A stretch of DNA of 64,000 nucleotides from Arachis hypogaea (lineage: Eukaryota > Streptophyta > Magnoliopsida > Fabales > Fabaceae): assembly GCF_003086295.3 (NCBI RefSeq), contig NC_092042.1:41525419-41589418 (forward strand). The letters are read 5' to 3'. This document shows positions 58,023 through 64,000 of this stretch, one piece after another; positions within the stretch are counted from its first letter, which is position 1; the number at the start of each line of letters is the position of its first letter. Position numbers and translations under genes: made by a program. The notes beneath the pieces are model-generated. The model saw only the letters and a list, made by a program, of their open reading frames with translations. It did not search any database and had not been told where the DNA came from.

Positions 58023-58076
58023 AAATGGTTATGGAAAAACAAAAAGCAATGCTTTTACCACACCAAACTTAAAAGG

Positions 58077-58096
58077 TTTGCTCGTCCTCGAGCAAA
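58077..58096 (-). other. Conserved hairpin upstream of the third ORF (element D), with compensatory change
   Basis: The stem is TTTGCTCG/CGAGCAAA, loop AGGA in element sense, about 55 bp upstream of the ORF start and beside acaccaaacttaaa (58060). Relative to 18473-18492 (TTTGCTTG/CAAGCAAA), both sides of one pair have changed and pairing is kept. Confidence 0.75.
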
Positions 58097-58526
58097 AGAA
58101 GAAAGAAGAGAGTAGAAGAAGAAGAAATGGAGGAGAAGGAGATGGCTATGTGTTTCGGCCAAAAGGGGGAGAAGTAGTGTTTAGGTTGTGTGAAAATGAA
58201 GGAGTGAAGATGGGTTTATATAGGGGTGGGGGTGGTTATGGTTCGGCTATGTAAGGGTGGGTTTGGGAGGGAAAGTGTTTTGAATTTGAATGGTGAGGTA
58301 GGTGGGGTATTATGAAGGATGGATGTGAGTGGTGAAGAGAAAGATGGGATTTGATAGGTGAAGGGTTTTTGGGGAAGAGGTGTTGAGGTGATTGGTGAAT
58401 GGGTGAAGAAGAAGAGAGAGAGTGGTGGGGTAGGTGGGGATCCTGTGGGGTCCACAGATCCTGAGGTGTCAAGGAAAAGTCATCCCTGCACCAAATGGCA
58501 TGAAAAAATGCGTTTTGAGCCAATTC
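58097..58526. other. Non-coding spacer of element D
   Basis: G-rich, repetitive gtgggg/ggtgaag sequence. ORFs on both strands are compositional. Confidence 0.5.
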
Positions 58527-58697
58527 TGGCGTTAAACGCCGGGCTGGTGCCCATTTCTGGCGTTTAACGCCAGCTTCTTGCCCTTTTCTGGCGTTTAACG
58601 CCAGTCTGGTGCCCCTTTCTGGCGTTAAACGGCCAGAATGGTGCCCGACTGGGCGTTAAACGCCCATTTGCTAGCCTCGCTGGCGTTTAAACGCCAG
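58527..58697. repeat. Six-unit palindromic minisatellite (element D)
   Basis: ctggcgttaaacgccggg, ctggcgtttaacgccag (twice), ctggcgttaaacggccag, ctgggcgttaaacgccca, ctggcgtttaaacgccag, about 31 bp apart. Same family of units and same relative position as in the tandem element. Confidence 0.92.
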
Positions 58698-58839
58698 TAG
58701 GTTCTTCCTCCAGGGTGTGCTATTTTTCTTTCTGTTTTTCATTCTGTTCTTGCTTTTTCCATTGATTTTGTGACTTCTCATGATCATCAACCTACAGAAA
58801 ACATAAAATAACAAAAGAAAATAGATAAAATATAACATT

Positions 58840-58872
58840 GGGTTGCCTCCCAACAAGCGCTTCTTTAATGTC
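58840..58872 (-). promoter_or_regulatory. Conserved motif just after the pol stop (element D)
   Basis: In element sense: gacattaaagaagcgcttgt then tgggaggcaaccc, beginning about 31 nt after the protease-frame stop (58903). Confidence 0.7.
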
Positions 58873-58902
58873 AGTAGCATGACAGAGGGCTCTCATGGAG
58901 CC

Positions 58903-59592
58903 TCACAGGTACTCAGAGCACTGTTGAAACCACCCAACACCAAACTTAGAGTTTGAATGTGGGGGTTCAACACCAAACTTAGAAGTTGGTTGTGGCCTCC
59001 CAACACCAAACTTAGAGTTTGACGGTGGGGGCTCTGTTTGGCTCTGTTTTGAGAGAAGCTCTTCATGCTTCCTCTCCATGGTGACAGAGGGATATCCTTG
59101 AGCCTTAAACACCAAGGATTCTTCATTCACTTGAATGATCAATTCTCCTCTATCAACATCAATCACAGCCCTTGCTGTGGCTAGGAAGGGTCTGCCAAGG
59201 ATGATGGATTCATCCTTGCACTTCCCAGTCTCTAGGACTATGAAATCAGCAGGGATGTAATGGTCTTTAACTTTTACCAGAACATCCTCTACAAGTCCAT
59301 AAGCTTGTTTTCTTGAGTTGTCTGCCATCTCTAGTGAGATTTTTGCAGCTTGCACCTCAAAGATCCCTAGCTTCTCCATTACAGAGAGAGGCATGAGGTT
59401 TACACTTGACCCTAAGTCACACAAGGCCTTCGTGAAGGTCATGGTGCCTATGGTACAAGGTATTGAAAACTTCCCAGGATCTTGTCTCTTTTGAGGTAAT
59501 CTCTGCCTAGACAAGTCATCCAGTTCTTTGGTGAGCAAAGGGGGTTCATCCTCCCAAGTCTCATTTCCAAATAACTTGTCATTTAGCTTCAT
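58903..59592 (-). pseudogene. Aspartic protease of element D, with SNSKFGVG repeats
   Basis: Protease active site LCDLGSSVNLMPLSVMEKLG, then VEDVLVKVKDHYIPADFIVLE and [23 protein letters not shown]. After about residue 165 the frame ends in three repeats of (S/T)SKFGV(G/E) type, encoded by three copies of aacaccaaactta (58939, 58969, 59001) that are untranslated elsewhere. No reverse transcriptase follows. The listed Met is not a real start: the true frame comes from gag, and a 26 bp tandem duplication (59582-59633) breaks the connection. I would treat it as the end of a damaged gag-protease gene. Confidence 0.82.
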
Positions 59593-59633
59593 GATTGCTC
59601 TAAGGTATTTAGCTTCATGATTGCTCCAAGGTA
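59582..59633. repeat. 26 bp direct tandem duplication in element D gag
   Basis: 59582-59607 and 59608-59633 (tttagcttcatgattgctc...) differ by one base (ctctaagg, ctccaagg). 26 is not a multiple of 3, so the duplication shifts the gag-protease frame. Confidence 0.9.
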
Positions 59634-61129
59634 TTTAGCAACTTGCTCTTCAGTGACATACTCATCCTCTTCAGAGGAAGAATACTCATCAGAGCTCATG
59701 AATGGCAGAAGTAAGTCCAATGGAATCTCTATGGTCTCATTTTGAGCCTCAGATTCCCATGGTTCCTCATTGGGGAACTCATTGGAGGCCAGTGGACGTC
59801 CATTGAGGTCTTCCTCAGTGGCGTTCACTGCCTCTCCTTCCTCCCAAAATTCGGCCATGTTGATGGCTTTGCACTCTCCTTTTGGATTTTCTTCTGTATT
59901 GCTTGGAAGAGTACTAGGAGGGAGTTCAGTAATTTTCTTGCTCAGCTGACCCACTTGTGCCTCCAAATTTCTAATGGAGGACCTTGTTTCAGTCATGAAA
60001 CTCTGAGTGGTTTTGATTAGATCAGAGACCATGGTTGCTAAGTCAGAGGTGTTCTGCTTAGAATTCTCTGTCTGTTGCTGAGAAGATGATGGAAAAGGCT
60101 TGCTATTGCTAAACCTGTTTCTTCCACCATTATTATTGTTGAAACCTTGTTGAGGTCTTTGTTGATCCTTCCATGAGAGATTTGGATGATTTCTCCATGA
60201 AGGATTATAGGTGTTTCCATAGGGTTCTCCCATGTAATTCACCTCTTCCATTGAAGGTTCTCAGGATCATAAGCTTCTTCTTCAGATGAAGCTTCCTTAG
60301 TACTGCCTGATGCATTTTTCATTCCAGACAGACTTTGAGAAATCATATTGACTTGTTGAGTCAATATTTTGTTCTGAGCCAATATGGCATTCAGAGTGTC
60401 AATCTCAAGAACTCCTTTCTTCTGACTAGTCCCATTGTTCATAGGATTCCTTTCAGAAGTGTACATGAATTGGTTATTTGCAACCATTTCAATGAGCTCT
60501 TGAGCTTCTGTAGGCGTCTTCTTCAGATGAAGAGATCCTCCAGCAGAGCTATCCAAAGACATCTTGGACAGTTCAGACAGACCATCACAGAAAATACCTA
60601 TGATGCTCCATTCAGAAAGCATATCAGAGGGACACTTTCTGATTAATTGTTTGTATCTTTCCCAAGCTTCATAGAGGGATTCTCCTTCCTTCTGTCTGAA
60701 GGTTTGGACTTCCACTCTAAGCTTACTCAATTTTTGAGGTGAAAAAAACTTTGCCAAGAAGACATTGACTAGCTTTTCCCAAGAGTTCAGTCTTTCTTTA
60801 GGTTGTGAGTCCAACCATGTTCTAGCTCTGTCTCTTACAGCAAAAGGGAATAGCATAAGTCTGTAGACCTCAGGGTCAACCCCATTAGTCTTAACAGTGT
60901 CACAGATTTGCAAGAACTCAGCTAAGAACTGATGAGGATCTTCCAATGGAAGTCCATGGAACTTGCAATTCTGTTGCATTAGAGAAACTAATTGAGGTTT
61001 AAGCTCAAAGTTGTTTGCTCCAATGGCAGGGATAGAGATGCTTCTCCCATAGAAGTCGGGAGTAGGTGCAGTAAAGTCACCCAGCACCTTCCTTGCATTG
61101 TTGGCATTGTTGTTGTTTTCGGCTGCCAT
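59589..61129 (-). pseudogene. gag: Gag of element D (two frameshifts, no zinc knuckle)
   Basis: MAAENNNNANNARKVLGDFT at 61129. Core: NCKFHGLPLEDPHQFLAEFL, FAVRDRARTWLDSQPKERLNSW, KFFSPQKLSKLRVEV, ESLYEAWERYKQLIRKCP, SLDSSAGGSLHLKKT. The first frame ends at 60239 in ENLQWKR. One missing base there shifts to the frame of MEEVNYMGEPYGNTYNPSW (60251), which continues to 59589 through an Asn-rich stretch (FNNNNGGRNRF), a coiled-coil-like segment and an acidic tail (SSEEDEYVTEEQVAKYL). No CCHC motif. A 26 bp duplication then shifts the frame again before protease. Confidence 0.87.
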
Positions 61130-61686
61130 GAGTTCTTCTTTTTTGAAGAATTCGGTTAGGTCCTCTACAGAGAGTTGTGCCTTAGCTTCTCTTAGCTTTC
61201 ACTTTAAGGTCCTTTCAGGTTCAGGATCAGCCTCAAAAAGAATGCTTTTGTCTCTGCTTCTGCTCATATGAAAGAGAAGAAAACAAGGAAATAGGGAATC
61301 CTCTATGTCACAGTATAGAGATTCCTTAAGGTGTCAGAGGAAACGAAAAATGGAAGGCAGAAGTAGAAAATTTGAACTTATCAAAGAAGATGGAGTTCGA
61401 ATTTTGCATTGAGGAATAGTGTTAGTCCATAAATAGAAAGATGTGAGAAGAAGGGAAGCAATTTTCGAAAATTAAGTAAAAGATTTTAAAAACATTTTGA
61501 AAAAGATTAATTGATTTTTGAAAACTAAGAGTGAAAAAGAAATCAAGTGATTTTTGAAAAAGATTTTAAAATTAGAAATCAAAAAGATTTGATTGAAAGC
61601 TATTTTGAAAAAGATGTGGTTAAGAAGATATGATTTGAAAGACATTTTAAAAGGATTTGATTTTGAAAATTATTGACTTGGCTATC
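61130..61686 (-). other. Leader of element D, cut by element E
   Basis: A/T-rich, with gattttgaaaaag-type repeats. No primer-binding site is reached before the E LTR at 61687, so the 5' end of D lies beyond element E, outside the window. Confidence 0.7.
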
Positions 61687-63240
61687 TGGTGCACGAATTT
61701 GTAATTCGCACAACTAACCAGCAAGTGCACTGGGTCGTCCAAGTAATACCTTACGTAAGTAAGGGTCGATCCCACGGAGATTATTGGTTTGAAGCAATCA
61801 ATACTTATTTTATTTATCTTAATCAGGATATCAATAGGATTCTTTAGCTTCGTATTTTAATAAAGAAAAAGGGTATAAAATAAATGATTATTACTTTAAT
61901 AATGGAGAATAAAGGCGTTACTTCTTGTGCAGTAATGAGAAATATGTTGGAGTTTTGGAGATGCTTTGTCCTCTGACTTCAACTCTTCCTTGAAATCCTT
62001 CAACACACGCAAGGCTCCTTCCATGGCAAGCTCTATGTAGGGTGTCACCGTTGTCAGTGGCTACTTCCCATCCTCTCAGTGAAAACGTTCCTATGCTCTG
62101 TCACAGCACGACTAATCATCTGTCGGTTCTCAATCAGGTTGGAATAGAATCCATTGATTCTTTTGCGTCTGTCACTAACGCCCAGCCTTCAGGAGTTTGA
62201 AGCTCGTCACAGTCATTCAATCCCAGAATCCTACTCGGAATACCACAGACAAGGTTTAGACTTTCCGGATTCTCATGAATGCCGCCATCAATCCGGCTTA
62301 TACCACGAAGATTCTGATTAAGGAATCTAAGAGATATTCATTCAATCTGATGTAGAATGGAGGTAGTTGTCAGGCACACGTTCATGGATTGAGGAAGGTG
62401 ATGATTGTCATGGATCATCACCTTCTCCATAATTAAGCGCGAATAAACATCTTAGATAAGAACAAGCGTGTTTGAATGGAAAACAAAGGAATTGTATTAA
62501 ATCATCGAGATGCTGCAGAGCTCCTCACCCCCAACAATGGAGTTTAGAGACTCATGCCGTCAAAAAGTATGTAATTCAGATCTGAAAATGTCATCAGGTA
62601 CAAGATGAGTTTCTAATAGTTGTTTAAATAGTAAACTAGTAACCTAGGTTTACAGAAAATGAATAAACTAAGATAATTGGTGCAGAAATCCACTTCTGGG
62701 GCCCACTTGGTGTGTGCTGGGGCTGAGACTAAAGCTATCCACGAGTAGAGGCCCTTCTTGGCGTTAAACTCCAGGTTATGACGTGTTTTGGGCGTTCAAC
62801 TCCGGATCATGACGTTTTTCTGGCGTTTAACTCCAGACAGCAACATGAACTTGGCGTTCAACGCCAAGTTACGTCGTCTATCTTCGCGCAAAGTATAGAC
62901 TATTATATATTGCTGGAAAGCCCTGGATGTCTACTTTCCAACGCCGTTGAGAGCGCGCCAATTGGACTCCTGTAGCTCCAGAAAATCCATTTCGAGTGCA
63001 GGGAGGTCAGGATCCAACAGCATCAGCAGTCCCTTTTCAGCCTAACTCAGATTTTTGCTCAGCTCCCTCAATTTCAGCCAGAAAATACCTGAAATCACAG
63101 AAAAACACACAAGCTCATAGTAAAGTCCAGAAATATGATTTTTGCCTAAAAACTAATAATATTCTCCTAAAAACTAACTAAAACATGCTAAAATCTACAT
63201 GAAATTACCCCCAAAAAGCGTATAAAATATCCGCTCATCA
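61687..63240 (-). repeat. 3' LTR of element E
   Basis: TGGTGCACG...CGCTCATCA, 1554 bp, same family as the tandem-element LTRs. It has the T-arm-like motif (61763), TATA-like site (62899) and four palindromic units (62758-62868). It is followed by E's own 3' border rather than D sequence, so E continues past the window. Confidence 0.92.
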
Positions 63241-64000
63241 CAACACCAAACTTAAACTGTTACTTGTCCTCAAGCAACTAGATGAATAAAATAGGTTTCT
63301 AACAGAAATTAAGAAGTAATAATATTTTAGAGTTTTAAATGAAGCTCAGATTCTTATTAGATGAGCGGGGCTTGTAGCTTTTTGTTTCTGAACAGTTTTG
63401 GCATCTCCCTGTATCTTTTGAATTTCAGAATGATTGGCATCCTTAGGAACTCAGAATTCAGATAGTATTATTGACTCTCCTAGTGTAGTATGTTGATTCT
63501 TGAACACAGTTATTTTATGAGTCTTGGCTGTGGCCCTAAGCACTTTGTTTTCCAGTATTACCACCAGATACATAAATGCCACAGACACATGACTAGGTGA
63601 ACCTTTTCAGATTGTGACTTAGCTTTGCTAAAGTCCCCAGTCAGAGGTATCCAGAGCTCTTAAGCACACTCTGTTTGCCTTGGATCACGACTTTAACCAC
63701 TCAGTCTCAAGTTTGTAACTTGAACCTGCATGCCACAAGCACATGGTTAGGGACAGCTTGGTTTAGCCGCTTAGGCCTGGATTTTATTTCCTTGGGCCCT
63801 CCTATCCATTGATGCTCAAAGCCTTGGATCCTTTTTACTCTTGCCTAGTGCTCATGGCTTCTTTTTTTTTTTTGACTGCTTTTTCTTGCTTCAAGAATCA
63901 ATTTCATGATTTTTCAGATCATCAATAATATTTTTCGTGTTCCTCATCCTTTCAGGAGCCAATATTCATCAAATTCAAAGTACAAATTATGCACTGTTCA
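63241..64000 (-). other. 3' untranslated region of element E (runs off edge)
   Basis: Starts caacaccaaacttaaactg, then a hairpin at 63259-63278 whose stem differs from copy 1 at one base, giving a G-U pair in element RNA. It is collinear with 17195-18020. No gene. Confidence 0.8.

Overview
Plant nuclear DNA, almost certainly from a legume and most probably Arachis (peanut or a wild relative). This rests on the Ty3/gypsy families present, their tRNA-Asp primer sites and their GGCGTTNAACGCC-type repeats. I find no host protein-coding gene. The window is a graveyard of nested transposable elements, and most long reading frames belong to them or are accidents of LTR sequence.

Layout. 1-5131: 5' part of a minus-strand Ty3/gypsy element (A) with gag, protease, start of reverse transcriptase, primer-binding site and 5' LTR; it runs off the left edge. 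5132-9635: AT-rich intergenic DNA with an LTR remnant, two long microsatellites and CACTA-like DNA-transposon debris. 9636-13274: a 3.6 kb LTR-like sequence lying inside a CACTA-like repeat. 13787-37150: an RTE-type LINE (minus strand) cut in two. Its reverse-transcriptase half (13787-15650) and endonuclease half (35950-37150) are separated by a 20.3 kb insertion. That insertion (15651-35949) is LTR-internal-LTR-internal-LTR, two near-identical Athila-like copies in tandem, bordered by the perfect 5 bp target-site duplication gacat. 38134-39669: a solo LTR with target duplication attat. 40261-41803: a Tat/Ogre-type gag-protease fragment.

41804-64000 is a nest. LTR fragment F sits in the Tat fragment. 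Plus-strand element B interrupts F. B's LTR holds a solo LTR (duplication atcat), and B's gag is cut by minus-strand element C. C's 3' LTR holds another solo LTR (duplication ataat). C's protease region is joined directly to a truncated LTR of minus-strand element D. D's leader is cut by element E, whose 3' LTR and 3' untranslated region reach the right edge.

How the genes fit together. The tandem Athila copies carry gag, protease and reverse transcriptase/RNase H, but a crippled integrase and no third ORF. C and D carry gag or protease remnants and the plant-specific third ORF ('putative plant transposon protein' type), intact in D, but no reverse transcriptase. These elements share LTR family and untranslated motifs, so the window looks like partner elements with split coding capacity. 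The most interesting undescribed signals are non-coding: (1) a 20 nt hairpin with compensatory changes next to the 3' LTR, paired with an AAGTTTGGTGT motif; (2) palindromic minisatellites of about 30 bp period in the LTR, in gag and after pol; (3) a 33 bp motif 20-31 nt after the pol stop codon; (4) an LTR motif matching the T-arm of the primer tRNA.
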